Source: Rhizobium sp. N324 (GTDB lineage Bacteria; Pseudomonadota; Alphaproteobacteria; Rhizobiales; Rhizobiaceae). Taken from it: a stretch of DNA of 64,000 nt. Within the stretch, counting starts at the first letter, position 1; every line of letters begins with the position of its first letter. Under the pieces are notes generated by a model. It saw only the letters and a program-made list of their open reading frames with translations, ran no database searches and was not told the DNA's origin. This document shows, one piece after another, positions 26,119 through 34,770 of this stretch. The stretch lies in the NCBI RefSeq assembly GCF_001664485.1, contig NZ_CP013630.1, forward strand, positions 2,545,001 to 2,609,000, read 5' to 3'. The position numbers and the translations under genes were made by a program.

Positions 26119-27597
26119 ATGACTGACCCGGTTCTTTCCCTGAAGGGCATATCCAAGTGGTATGGGCCGCTCCAGGTTCTGAAGAATGTCAGCCTGGACG
26201 TCTATCCGGGCGAAGTGGTTGCTCTGCTCGGTGAAAACGGAGCGGGCAAGTCGACCCTGTCGGGCATCATCGCCGGGTCACGCACACCGTCCGAAGGATC
26301 GATGACATGGCTGGGGCAGCCTTATGCCCCGGCCACCCCCCGGGAAGCGATCGACAAGGGCGTTGTGCTGATCCATCAGGAACTGCAGCTTCTGCCGCAG
26401 CTGTCGATCGCGGAAAACGTCTTCATCGGACGCTGGCCGATGAAGAACGGCGTCGTCGACCGTGCCCAGATGGTTCGCCGGGCGCAGGACCAGCTCGCGC
26501 GTTTGAACCTTCACATACCCGCCACGCGGACGGTCGCCGGCCTTTCCACCGCAAATCAACAACTGATCGAGATCGCCAAGGCGCTGGCTCTCAACGCCAA
26601 GCTGCTGATCCTCGATGAACCGACAGCCGCCCTCGGCGGCGCGGAGACCGAAGCGCTGTTCGAACAGGTTCGTAAGCTCCGGTCGGAGGGTGTCGGCATC
26701 GTTTACATTTCCCACCGTATGGAAGAGATCAAGCAGATAACCGACCGGATCGTCGTTCTTCGCGACGGGGAGCGGGTGCAGGAATTCTCAGACAGCGCCA
26801 CCCCGGTGCGAACGATTGTCGAGAGCATGGTCGGGCGCCCGCTTGACCGCCTGTTCCCGACTCTGCCGGTGCCGACAGACCGTCCGGTCCTTGAGGTGTC
26901 CGGGCTGAGTTCGCCGGATAATTCGTTCCGCGACGTGACCTTCGAGGTGCGGGCCGGAGAAATTCTGGGCATTGCCGGATTGGTCGGCGCCGGCCGCACC
27001 GAACTGGTGCGGGCGATTTCGGGCGCCGATCCGATCAGTGCAGGTTCGATCAAGCTGGAAGGCGAGGAACTCAGGCTGCGCGATCCGGCGGACGCGATCG
27101 CCAAGGGCATCGTGATGGTTCCGGAAGACCGCAAGGAGCAGGGTCTGATCGTCGGGCACCGGATCAGCGAAAACGTCATCTACGCCAATTTGGACAAACT
27201 CGGCGGTGGCTGGATTACGCCGCGGGTCAAGCGCTCGTTTGCGGAAAAGGCAGTTGCCAAGTTCGGCGTCAAGGGCCGTGCCGAGCAATATGCCTCGGAC
27301 CTTTCCGGCGGCAACCAGCAGAAAGTCGTCATCGCCAAGTGGCTGATGCGCGATCCCAAGGTCGTCGTGCTGGACGAACCGACGAGAGGCATCGACGTCG
27401 GCGCCCGCGCCGGCATCTACGATATCATCGTCAATCTCGCCAAACAGGGCGTCGCGGTCATCGTCGTAAGCTCGGACCTCGAGGAAGTTCTCGGGGTCTC
27501 CAATCGCATCCTCGTGCTTGCGCAAGGCAAGCAGGCGGGCATCCTCAATCGTGACCAGGCAAATGACGTTTCGGTCATGGAGCTGGCCACCATCTAA
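26119..27597 (+). CDS. Ribose-type sugar ABC importer, double-domain ATPase
   Basis: A 492-residue RbsA/MglA-like protein with two ABC domains. Domain 1: Walker A GENGAGKSTL, signature-like LSTANQQLIEIAKAL, Walker B LLILDEPTAALGG. Domain 2 begins VLEVSGLSSPDN with degenerate Walker A GLVGAGRTEL, signature LSGGNQQKVVIAKWL and Walker B VVVLDEPTRGID, the usual arrangement where one site is weak. The frame is open to 25969, but the ATG at 26119 follows AGGAGG and starts at the conserved MTDPVLSLKGISKWYG. Confidence 0.95.
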   Translation: MTDPVLSLKGISKWYGPLQVLKNVSLDVYPGEVVALLGENGAGKSTLSGIIAGSRTPSEGSMTWLGQPYAPATPREAIDKGVVLIHQELQLLPQLSIAENVFIGRWPMKNGVVDRAQMVRRAQDQLARLNLHIPATRTVAGLSTANQQLIEIAKALALNAKLLILDEPTAALGGAETEALFEQVRKLRSEGVGIVYISHRMEEIKQITDRIVVLRDGERVQEFSDSATPVRTIVESMVGRPLDRLFPTLPVPTDRPVLEVSGLSSPDNSFRDVTFEVRAGEILGIAGLVGAGRTELVRAISGADPISAGSIKLEGEELRLRDPADAIAKGIVMVPEDRKEQGLIVGHRISENVIYANLDKLGGGWITPRVKRSFAEKAVAKFGVKGRAEQYASDLSGGNQQKVVIAKWLMRDPKVVVLDEPTRGIDVGARAGIYDIIVNLAKQGVAVIVVSSDLEEVLGVSNRILVLAQGKQAGILNRDQANDVSVMELATI

Positions 27598-27619
27598 ACA
27601 GACAAAGAAAGGAAGAGCG

Positions 27620-28408
27620 GTGCCCGACATCACTCTGAACGCCCCGAAGCTTTTCGATCTCAGCGGCCAGGTTGCCATCGTGACCGGCGCCGGGAGCGGC
27701 ATTGGGCAGCGCATTGCCATCGGCCTTGCGCAATGCGGCGCCGACGTGGCGCTGCTCGACCGTCGAACCGACGACGGACTGGCCAATACGGCTGAACATA
27801 TTCGCGCCGCCGGCCGCCGCGCGATCGAGATCGCGGCTGACGTCACGAGCAAGTCTTCCCTCGGAGAAGCAGTCGCACGGACCGAAGCCGATCTCGGCGC
27901 CTTGACCCTTGCCGTCAACGCCGCAGGCATCGCCAACGCGAACGCCGCCGAAGAGATGGAAGAGGATCAATACCAGACGTTGATGGATATCAACCTGAAG
28001 GGCATCTTTCTTTCCTGCCAGGCCGAGGCCCGCGCCATGCTGAAGAATGGACGCGGCTCCATCGTCAACATCGCTTCCATGTCCGGCGTGATCGTCAACC
28101 GGGGCCTGAGCCAGGCGCATTACAACGCCTCCAAGGCGGGCGTCATCCATATGTCGAAGTCTATGGCGATGGAATGGGTCGGCCGCGGCATTCGCGTCAA
28201 CACCATCTCCCCCGGCTACACGGCAACGCCGATGAACACCCGTCCGGAGATGGTTCATCAGACCAAGCTTTTCGAGGAGCAGACGCCGATGCAGCGCATG
28301 GCAGCGGTCGACGAGATGGTCGGTCCGGCGGTGTTCCTGCTGTCGAATGCGGCAAGTTTCGTCACCGGCGTCGATCTTCTCGTCGACGGTGGTTTCTGCT
28401 GCTGGTGA
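27620..28408 (+). CDS. Short-chain dehydrogenase/reductase
   Basis: A 262-residue classical SDR. TGAGSGIGQ is the nucleotide-binding loop, NAAG follows, catalytic Ser in IASMSG and YNASKAG gives the Tyr-Lys pair; VNTISPGYTATPM fits polyol or ketose dehydrogenases. The start is a GTG at 27620 with AAAGGAAGAG in front; the frame upstream overlaps the ATPase gene and is not SDR-like. Its TGA overlaps the ATG of the tpi remnant (TGATG). Predicted to oxidise the imported polyol or sugar to a ketose; inferred from the operon. Confidence 0.9.
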   Translation: MPDITLNAPKLFDLSGQVAIVTGAGSGIGQRIAIGLAQCGADVALLDRRTDDGLANTAEHIRAAGRRAIEIAADVTSKSSLGEAVARTEADLGALTLAVNAAGIANANAAEEMEEDQYQTLMDINLKGIFLSCQAEARAMLKNGRGSIVNIASMSGVIVNRGLSQAHYNASKAGVIHMSKSMAMEWVGRGIRVNTISPGYTATPMNTRPEMVHQTKLFEEQTPMQRMAAVDEMVGPAVFLLSNAASFVTGVDLLVDGGFCCW

Positions 28409-28602
28409 TGCGGATTACAAAGCTCGTTGCCGGCAACTGGAACATGAACCGATCTCGCTTCCTCCCTGGCTGAGATCGAGGCGCTGAAGGGACCAACGGG
28501 CACGACGGCGCGATATCGCCGCCTGCCCGCCCTTCCCGCCGATAGAACGAGCTGAGGCCGACGCCGTCACTGGCGCTCAAGACCGCGCGAATCCGTTGAG
28601 CG
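28408..28602 (+). pseudogene. Remnant of a triose-phosphate isomerase gene (tpiA-like)
   Basis: Starting at the ATG that overlaps the preceding stop, codons read MRITKLVAGNWNMN, closely matching the TpiA N-terminus. After one base of frameshift (near 28450-28465) the sequence LAEIEALKG appears, and after another shift (from 28512) DIAACPPFPPIERAEAD and GAQDRANP, matching the CPP and GAQD segments of TpiA in the right order and spacing. About the first 65 of some 250 codons remain, then the next SDR gene begins. The TGATG junction implies the intact gene was once coupled to the dehydrogenase. Confidence 0.75.
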
Positions 28603-28640
28603 GATTTGCGGCCCTCGACGGATACCCGAAAGGAAAGAGC

Positions 28641-29423
28641 ATGAAACGCTTTGAGCAAAAGACTGTCGTCATTACCGGAGGCAGCCGCGGCATCGGCGCT
28701 GCCATCGCCAGGCGTTTTGCCCGCGAAGGCGCCAATCTCGTCGTTTCGGCCAACGAGGATCTGGTCCACGGCGTTGCCGAGCAGATCCGGGCCGAAGGCG
28801 GCAAGGCGATCTCCTTCATCGGCGACGTGACCGACAAAACAAGCGTCATCGCCCTCTACGATGCGGCCGAGACGGAATTCGGCTCTGTCGACGTCTCGAT
28901 CCAGAATGCCGGCGTCATCACCATCGCCCGCGTCGAGGACCTCACCGAGAACGAGTGGGACAAGGTCATGGCCGTCAACACCAAGGGCGTCTTCCTCTGC
29001 GCCCAGGAGGCGATATCGCGCATGCGCAAACACAAGCGGGGCGGCCGCATCATCAACACCGCCTCTGGCCAGGCCCGCGACGGCTTCATTTTCACGCCGC
29101 ACTACGCCGCCTCGAAAATGGGCGTGGTCGGCGTCACCCAGAGCCTGGCCAAGGAAGTCGCGACCGAAAACATCACCGTAAACGCCTTCTGCCCCGGCAT
29201 CATCGAGACCGACATGTGGGCCTATAACGACGAGGCCTGGGGCAAGCTGCTGGGCAACTACGCCCCCGGCGAACTGATGAAGGAATGGGTCGAAGGCATC
29301 CCGATGAAACGCGCCGGCTCCGGCGAGGACGTTGCCGGCCTGGTCACCTTCCTCGCCAGCGACGACGCCGCCTACATCACCGGCCAGACGATCAATGTCG
29401 ATGGCGGGTTGATTATGTCGTAG
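28641..29423 (+). CDS. Short-chain dehydrogenase/reductase
   Basis: A 260-residue classical SDR. Nucleotide loop TGGSRGIGA, NAG in QNAGVITIA, catalytic Ser in NTASGQARDG and YAASKMG for Tyr-Lys, then NAFCPGIIETDMW. It differs clearly from the other SDR in the operon, so the two probably act on different substrates or positions. The ATG at 28641 follows AAAGGAAAGAG. Last gene of the rightward sugar operon, followed by a repeat cluster. Confidence 0.9.
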   Translation: MKRFEQKTVVITGGSRGIGAAIARRFAREGANLVVSANEDLVHGVAEQIRAEGGKAISFIGDVTDKTSVIALYDAAETEFGSVDVSIQNAGVITIARVEDLTENEWDKVMAVNTKGVFLCAQEAISRMRKHKRGGRIINTASGQARDGFIFTPHYAASKMGVVGVTQSLAKEVATENITVNAFCPGIIETDMWAYNDEAWGKLLGNYAPGELMKEWVEGIPMKRAGSGEDVAGLVTFLASDDAAYITGQTINVDGGLIMS

Positions 29424-29830
29424 GTGGGATGGAGGCTTTCGGCGGGACGGCACTGAAGCTAAATGTGAAATAATTTCGCAGCCATATGCCTTTCGCTTGC
29501 CGCTCAAGGCGTTCGTCGCTGCCGCTCCTCACCCCTCATCTGCCCTGAAGGGCATCTTCTCCCCGCTGGGAGAAGGGGGGCAAGCTGCACGATCAACATC
29601 CCTGCACCAAAGGTCTCAAGAGGAGTGAGACGCCACCACGATTCCCCTTCTCCCCAGCGGGGGTCCGAAGGACGGGTCGAGACCGACGGCTCGACCCCGG
29701 TCGATGCCGGCAGGCAGATGAGGGGGTGAGCGGCAAAGCCGCGAATGCGCTGAGCGAAAGCAAAGGGCAAGAGAAGCAGGCACCAGGGCAGTGGCCGACC
29801 CCGTCCTTCGAGGCCCCTGCGGGGCACCTC
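29424..29830. repeat. Repeat-rich gap before the insertion sequence
   Basis: Contains RIME-like units at 29532-29579 and 29643-29727, the latter carrying an inserted GGGTCGAGACCGACGGCTCGACCC palindromic tract split over 29670-29700, and the left half of a REP-type palindrome (29802-29830) cut by the IS element. No gene is supported. Confidence 0.75.
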
Positions 29831-31361
29831 AGAGCTTGTGAAGCTTTTGAATCCGGCGCGTTTTTGGCCGATCTTGGCTGGCCGATGCAGTCGAGCGTCA
29901 GGCGATTGCGCGCTGCGTTCGGATGGTCGCGTGTTGGTGTCTGGGTGGTGACAGTGGCTCAGCCCTTGGCAAGCCGATGGCCTTGCAAGATATTGTTGGT
30001 GAGTGCGTAGCAGAGCACGACGGCCTGGACCTTTTCGATGCCGCGCACCGTCAATTGTCGCAGATTCCAGTTGCGCCAGCGGGCATGGACGCATTCGCAG
30101 ATCGATCGGGGTTTGTACTGAGCCTTGCCCGCCTCGCTTGCCATGCGGGCCCGCCAGGCCGACACACCCGGACCGTCGCCGCGGCGCGGCAAGAAGGGAT
30201 CGGTTCCGTGCTTGGACTGAGTGGGCGGACAAAAGACCTCAACCCCTTCGCCGTGCGCCCACTCGATATCTTCAGCGCTGCCAAAGCCGCCATCGGCGAG
30301 ATAGCGCCGCGGCAGATGGCCGCTTAGCGCGCGCAACCGCTCCAGCATCGGCCGCATGAGGCCGCGATCGGAGCCGGCATTGGTCACCTCGAGCCCGACC
30401 ACGAACTGCTCACCGGCCGTGCTCGCAACCTGCACATTATAACCCGGGCGGAAGCCGCCGTCGGCCATCTTCATCACCCGCGCCTGTGCATCCGTGCTGG
30501 AGGCGCGCGGCTCCTTCGGCTTTTTGCCATTGCCGCGCTTTTCTTCGCGCGCCTGGCGATGGCGCTCGATCTCGTCAAGAGCGACCTGGGCTGCTCTGAG
30601 CCGCTCGCCGCGCTCGCGCGCCGCCCGCTCCCTGGCCGCCTCGATGCGCCGAGTGCTGGCATCCGAACGCGCATCGACCTCGTGCTTGAGCTGATCCACA
30701 ACCGCCTCGGCAATGGAAAGATGCCGATCAAGCGTCGCTTTGCGGCCGAACGAGGCCGCACCCGCGCTTGCCCGGACCCGCACGCCATCCTGCGCCAGAC
30801 AATCGAGAGTGACGAGGCCGGCACCGGCAAGCGCCGCCAGATGCTCGGCAAGCAGCCGGTCGAGCAAATCGGCGCAACCAACCCGAAAATCCGACAGTGT
30901 GTGATAGTTCACCGAGACACCGCCGCACAGCCAGCGATAGACGTCGTGGCTCCCGCACTGCCGTTCCAGCGCCCGCGCGCTGCCGACGCCGTCGCTGCTG
31001 GCATAGAGCCACAGCGCCAGCAAAAGCCGTGGCGAAATCGGTGGATGGCCTGGCCGGTGCTCACGCGCCTTGATCCGATCTTCGAGCGTGCTCAGATCCA
31101 GTCCCTCGACATAGTTCCAAATGACCCGCACCGCATGATCCTGGCCGATCAAGCTGTCGATATCGACGGCACGCAACTCGATCTGATCGCGCACCGGCTC
31201 ACGCATGCGCGCCGCTCCGCGTCCCACCTGAGCACTTCGCCGCGCTCCATGCACCGGCAATCCTTCGAACAGGTCGTCGCCCACCATCATCCCCCAAGCA
31301 AATCAACGACCCAACAGAATCACAATCCAATCGCCTCCGCTACCAAACATTCACAGGCTCT
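29831..31361 (-). mobile_element. IS1182-like insertion sequence, about 1.53 kb, apparently intact
   Basis: The ends carry imperfect inverted repeats: AGAGCTTGTGAA at 29831-29842 and TTCACAGGCTCT at 31350-31361, differing at one position over 12 bases with further matches inward. A single transposase fills most of it. Outside, the left flank (ending GGGGCACCTC) and the right flank (CAGGATGAGG) join to re-create a REP palindrome like that at 31503-31553. The exact ends, and hence a 1- to 3-base duplication (C or CTC), are ambiguous. Confidence 0.82.
29959..31290 (-). CDS. IS1182-family transposase
   Basis: A 443-residue DDE transposase. The N-terminal domain includes LRAVDIDSLIGQDHAVRVIW and SPRLLLALWLYASSDGVGSAR, typical of the IS1182 group; acidic residues appear in LDCLAQDGVRVRAS, YLADGGFGSAEDIE and ECVHARWRNW (Y-(2)-R-(3)-E-(6)-K-like region). 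A Lys/Arg-rich insertion near residues 215-270 separates the catalytic parts. No stop or frameshift, so the element may be active. The leftward gene sits wholly inside the inverted repeats. Confidence 0.9.
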   Translation of the reverse strand: MMVGDDLFEGLPVHGARRSAQVGRGAARMREPVRDQIELRAVDIDSLIGQDHAVRVIWNYVEGLDLSTLEDRIKAREHRPGHPPISPRLLLALWLYASSDGVGSARALERQCGSHDVYRWLCGGVSVNYHTLSDFRVGCADLLDRLLAEHLAALAGAGLVTLDCLAQDGVRVRASAGAASFGRKATLDRHLSIAEAVVDQLKHEVDARSDASTRRIEAARERAARERGERLRAAQVALDEIERHRQAREEKRGNGKKPKEPRASSTDAQARVMKMADGGFRPGYNVQVASTAGEQFVVGLEVTNAGSDRGLMRPMLERLRALSGHLPRRYLADGGFGSAEDIEWAHGEGVEVFCPPTQSKHGTDPFLPRRGDGPGVSAWRARMASEAGKAQYKPRSICECVHARWRNWNLRQLTVRGIEKVQAVVLCYALTNNILQGHRLAKG

Positions 31362-31502
31362 CAGGATGAGGTCGGAGAGAGGGCGCTGCTTGTGGTTCAC
31401 CGGAGAGCGAAGCGGCAAGCCAGATCCCACTCTGCGTGGCACACAGGGTGGCCTCCAGCCACTCGCCACAAGATCAATCAAGCCAAACAGCACCACAATC
31501 AG

Positions 31503-31553
31503 CCCTCATCCTGAGGTGTGCAGGCCGCAGGCCGGAGCCTCGAAGGACGAGGG
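31503..31553. repeat. REP-type palindrome
   Basis: CCCTCATCCTGAGGTG ... CCTCGAAGGACGAGGG with a GGCCGCAGGCC centre forms a long imperfect hairpin. It is the uninterrupted counterpart, in the opposite orientation, of the palindrome split by the insertion sequence. The 307-base gap 31291-31597 otherwise shows only the IS right end and no gene. Confidence 0.75.
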
Positions 31554-31597
31554 CGGGTGGCTCGACCTGCAACACGCCGATCCCACCCTCGCCCAGC

Positions 31598-32365
31598 CTA
31601 CGTCCGGCTGATCGAAACCCCGCCATCCGCCAGCATTGCCGTCCCCGTCACGAAGCTCGCCATATCCGACGCCAGGAACAGCGCCGCATTGGCGATCTCT
31701 TCCGGCCGGGCCATGCGCTTCAGCGCATGCAGCCCCTCGACGAAGGCGAGCAGTTCCGGCGTCGCATCGGGTGCGTTGGTGATCGCAGCCGGCGTATCGG
31801 TGCCGCCGGGCAGCAGCGCGTTGACACGGATGTTCTGCCGGCCGAGTTCGGTCGCGAGCACCTGAACGAAGCCGATCAGCCCCGCCTTACCAGCCGCATA
31901 GGCGGCCATCCCGGGCATGCCGGCGGTGTGGCCGACGAAGGTCGAGGTGAAAATCAGCGACCCGCCGCCTTTTCCCATCGCCGCCGACTGGTGTTTGGCG
32001 CCGAGAAAGGCGGCGGTGAGGTTGGTCTCGATCGTTTCGCGCCAACCCTCCGGCGACAGTTCCGCCACCGGGCCCATTTCGCCGACGCTGCCGGCATTGT
32101 TGAAGGCGATATCGAGCTTGCCGAACCGCGAAACCGCCGTATCGGTGAGCCTTGCCTGCAGCGCCTCGTCCCGGACATCGCCCGATATGGCGACAGCCTG
32201 CCCGCCCTCCGCTTCGATTTCGGCGACGACGGCATTGAGCGCCTCCTGTCGCCGTCCGGTGACCACGAGCTTAGCACCCTCCCGTGCAAACAGCTTGGCC
32301 GCCGCGCGGCCGATGCCGGAGCTTGCGCCGGTGATGATCGCGACCTTGTCGTTCAGAAGTGTCAT
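31598..32365 (-). CDS. Short-chain dehydrogenase/reductase
   Basis: A 255-residue classical SDR. TGASSGIGR, NNAGSVGEMG, catalytic Ser in FTSTFVG and YAAGKAG supply cofactor and active-site motifs; the C-terminus FVTGTAMLADGGVSI is standard. Substrate unknown. It stands alone, leftward, and is divergent from the DMT exporter gene over 342 bases. An Arg in TGRR after the second strand suggests NADP preference, an inference. Confidence 0.88.
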   Translation of the reverse strand: MTLLNDKVAIITGASSGIGRAAAKLFAREGAKLVVTGRRQEALNAVVAEIEAEGGQAVAISGDVRDEALQARLTDTAVSRFGKLDIAFNNAGSVGEMGPVAELSPEGWRETIETNLTAAFLGAKHQSAAMGKGGGSLIFTSTFVGHTAGMPGMAAYAAGKAGLIGFVQVLATELGRQNIRVNALLPGGTDTPAAITNAPDATPELLAFVEGLHALKRMARPEEIANAALFLASDMASFVTGTAMLADGGVSISRT

Positions 32366-32707
32366 GTCCGTTTCTCCTCTGTTGTCGAGGCATCAGGGAT
32401 CGCAAACATCAGGCAAGACAGCCACCCGATTCCCGCGCGGACGAACGAAAACCGGCGGCGATCGATGATTTCGGCCGGCAATCAGCTCCATCGCCAAACG
32501 AGGACGGAAACCTCGATCGACGCATCGGAAATACCGGAATTCGCATTGTAAAACGTTCACTTGCCGCGGTTTTTAAACATGCACCTGCCGCAGCGTCAGC
32601 ACCATTGTGCGCCGCATCATCGATTTATCCCGGGTGTGACATTCATCCGATTCCCTTCATGGTTCTTCCCGACTAAGAAGGGGCGCACAGGTAAAGGGAA
32701 TCTCTTC
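32366..32707. other. 342-base divergent promoter region, no gene seen
   Basis: Between the leftward SDR and the rightward DMT transporter. A locally AT-richer stretch at about 32540-32585 (TTGTAAAACG ... TTTTTAAACAT) may hold promoter elements. No credible ORF or repeat. Confidence 0.4.
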
Positions 32708-33616
32708 ATGCCGCGGTCACGCAACACTCAGGGCGCCATCTATATGAGCATGGCGATGGCCGGCTTTTCCGCGAGTGATGCTCTCTCCAAATCTGTGATT
32801 GCCTATATGAACGCCGGCGAGATCATGTTCCTGCGCGGCCTCTTCACCAGCCTGCTCGTCTATCTGATCGCCAGGAAAATGGGCGCGCTGCGCTCCTGGC
32901 GCCTGGTGCTTAAGCCGATCATCATTCTCCGCATCGTCTGCGAGATGCTCTCCGCCGTCACCTATATCACCGCGCTCGGCGTGATGCCGATTGCCAACGC
33001 CTCGGCGATCCTGCAGTCGCTGCCGCTGGTCGTCACCTTCGGTGCTGCACTCTTCTTCCGCGAGCCGGTCGGCTGGCGGCGCTGGTCGGCGATCTTGGTC
33101 GGCCTCGTCGGCGTGATGATCATCATCCGCCCCGGACCGGAGGGGTTTACACCAGCCGCCCTGCTCTGCGTCGGCGCGGTGCTGACGACGGCCGGCCGCG
33201 ATCTCGCCACCCGCTCGATCGATCCGGAGATTCCCTCGCTGATGATCACCGTCATCACCGCCGTCTCTATCTCCTTCTTCGGGGCTTTGCTCATCCCGGT
33301 GCTCGGCGGCTGGCAGCCGGTCAGCGCGACGTCGCTCGGGCATCTCCTGCTCGCCTCGGTGCTGGTGCTCGTCGGCTATCAGTCGGTCATCCTCGCCATG
33401 CGTACCGGCGAAATCTCCTTCGTCGCGCCATTCCGTTATACCAGCCTGATCTTTTCCTCCCTGCTCGGCTTCTTCTTCTTCGCCGAAGTGCCCGACAGCC
33501 TGATGCTGCTCGGCGCTGCGATCGTCATCGCTTCCGGCCTCTATACGTTCTATCGTGAGGCCAAGCGCCGCGTATCGCCGATCGCGCAGGAATCCGCGCC
33601 GCGCTCACCGGTTTGA
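32708..33616 (+). CDS. DMT-family transporter (EamA domains)
   Basis: A 302-residue membrane protein with ten predicted helices in two EamA repeats: YMSMAMAGFSASDALSKSVI opens the first, and LLCVGAVLTTAGRDLATRSI the second. RILRG-like FLRGLFTSL and ALGVMPIANASAILQSLPL are typical. Exports metabolites or takes up small solutes; substrate unknown. The frame extends upstream to 32561, but the ATG at 32708 with AAGGGA before it gives a normal N-terminus. It ends 6 bases before mobA, so the three rightward genes may be one transcript. Confidence 0.88.
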   Translation: MPRSRNTQGAIYMSMAMAGFSASDALSKSVIAYMNAGEIMFLRGLFTSLLVYLIARKMGALRSWRLVLKPIIILRIVCEMLSAVTYITALGVMPIANASAILQSLPLVVTFGAALFFREPVGWRRWSAILVGLVGVMIIIRPGPEGFTPAALLCVGAVLTTAGRDLATRSIDPEIPSLMITVITAVSISFFGALLIPVLGGWQPVSATSLGHLLLASVLVLVGYQSVILAMRTGEISFVAPFRYTSLIFSSLLGFFFFAEVPDSLMLLGAAIVIASGLYTFYREAKRRVSPIAQESAPRSPV

Positions 33617-33622
33617 GGCAGG

Positions 33623-34255
33623 ATGATGACTGAATTCTCGCTCGACAGATCCGATATAGCAGGCGTGGTGCTGGCCGGCGGCCGCTCGCAGCGCATGGGC
33701 CGCGACAAGGCGGACGTGATGCTCGGGACCGAAAGCCTGCTCCGCCATGTGCTGACCCGCCTCTCGCAGCAGGTCGTTCCCGTTGCCGTCAATGCCGATA
33801 CCGCCACTGAGGATGTTCCCGTCGTTCCCGACCGTTTCCCCGGCAAGGCCGGGCCATTGGCCGGCATTCATGCGGCCATGGTCTATGCCGCCGGCCTGCC
33901 CGCGGTCACCCATGTCGTCACCGTCTCCGTGGATTGCCCGTTCTTTCCGGCCGATCTCGTCGCCCGGCTGGCGGCAGCGCTCGAACGCCCGTCGCAGATC
34001 GCCATCGCCGCCTCCGAGGGCCGCAGCCATCCCGTCTTCGGTCTCTGGCCGGTGACGCTCGCCGCCGATCTCGAAACCTGGATCGCCGCCGACGAAAAGC
34101 GCCGCGTGCGTGACTTCCTGTTACGGCATGACGTAACGGAAGTCGCGTTTCCGCTGCATCCGACCCGCGCCAGCCTGCTCGATCCCTTCTTCAACATCAA
34201 CACGCCCGATGATCTCGTCGAGGCGCAACGCTGGCTGGAGGCCCTTCGCGCATGA
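33623..34255 (+). CDS. mobA: Molybdenum cofactor guanylyltransferase MobA
   Basis: Attaches GMP to molybdopterin to give the MGD cofactor used by DMSO-reductase-type enzymes such as nitrate reductase. The 210-residue protein opens with VVLAGGRSQRMGRDKADV, the nucleotide-binding signature, followed by PDRFPGKAGPLAGIHAAM and SVDCPFFPADLV. NINTPDDL near the end is a MobA landmark. Overlaps mobB by 4 bases (ATGA). Confidence 0.95.
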   Translation: MMTEFSLDRSDIAGVVLAGGRSQRMGRDKADVMLGTESLLRHVLTRLSQQVVPVAVNADTATEDVPVVPDRFPGKAGPLAGIHAAMVYAAGLPAVTHVVTVSVDCPFFPADLVARLAAALERPSQIAIAASEGRSHPVFGLWPVTLAADLETWIAADEKRRVRDFLLRHDVTEVAFPLHPTRASLLDPFFNINTPDDLVEAQRWLEALRA

Positions 34256-34770
34256 CCGCCCCGAAAATCTTCGGCATCGCCGGCTGGAAAAACTCTGGCA
34301 AGACCGGCCTCGCCGTCCGGCTGGTGACCGAGTTCACCCGCCGCGGCTACACGATCTCGACGATCAAGCACGCCCATCATGATTTCGACATCGACAAGGT
34401 CGGCGCCGACAGTTATCGCCACCGCCAGGCCGGCGCCCACGAGGTCACCATTGTCTCCGGCACGCGCTACGCCATCATGCACGAGCTGCGCGGCGCCCCC
34501 GAACCCGAATTCGAGGAAATTCTCGCCCGTCTCGCCCCCTGCGATCTCGTGCTGATCGAAGGCTACAAGCGCGAATCGATCCCGAAGATCGAGGCCCGCC
34601 GCCTGGAGGCCGCCAATCGCCAGCCGCTGGCGCCGAGCGACCCTCATATCCGCGCCATCGCCGCCGATCATGCCGTTGCGGATACGGCCCTGCCCGTCTT
34701 TGATCTAGACGACACAAGCGCCATCGCCGATTTCATCGCAGCGATCGTCGGCCTTGAACAGCAGCCCTGA
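34252..34770 (+). CDS. mobB: Molybdopterin-guanine dinucleotide adapter MobB
   Basis: A GTP-binding partner of MobA. The 172-residue protein begins IFGIAGWKNSGKTGLAVRL, a P-loop of the MobB type, with STIKHAHHDFDIDKVGADSYRHRQAGA and LVLIEGYKRESIPKIEA following, all family signatures. Translationally coupled to mobA. Its last 66 bases overlap the 3' end of the convergent hybrid kinase gene. Confidence 0.95.
   Translation: MTAPKIFGIAGWKNSGKTGLAVRLVTEFTRRGYTISTIKHAHHDFDIDKVGADSYRHRQAGAHEVTIVSGTRYAIMHELRGAPEPEFEEILARLAPCDLVLIEGYKRESIPKIEARRLEAANRQPLAPSDPHIRAIAADHAVADTALPVFDLDDTSAIADFIAAIVGLEQQP

Noticed and set aside
33623..34770. The mobAB pair and moaA as part of one Moco cluster
   Set aside because: They are 18 kb apart with unrelated operons and an insertion sequence in between; no shared transcript is possible.
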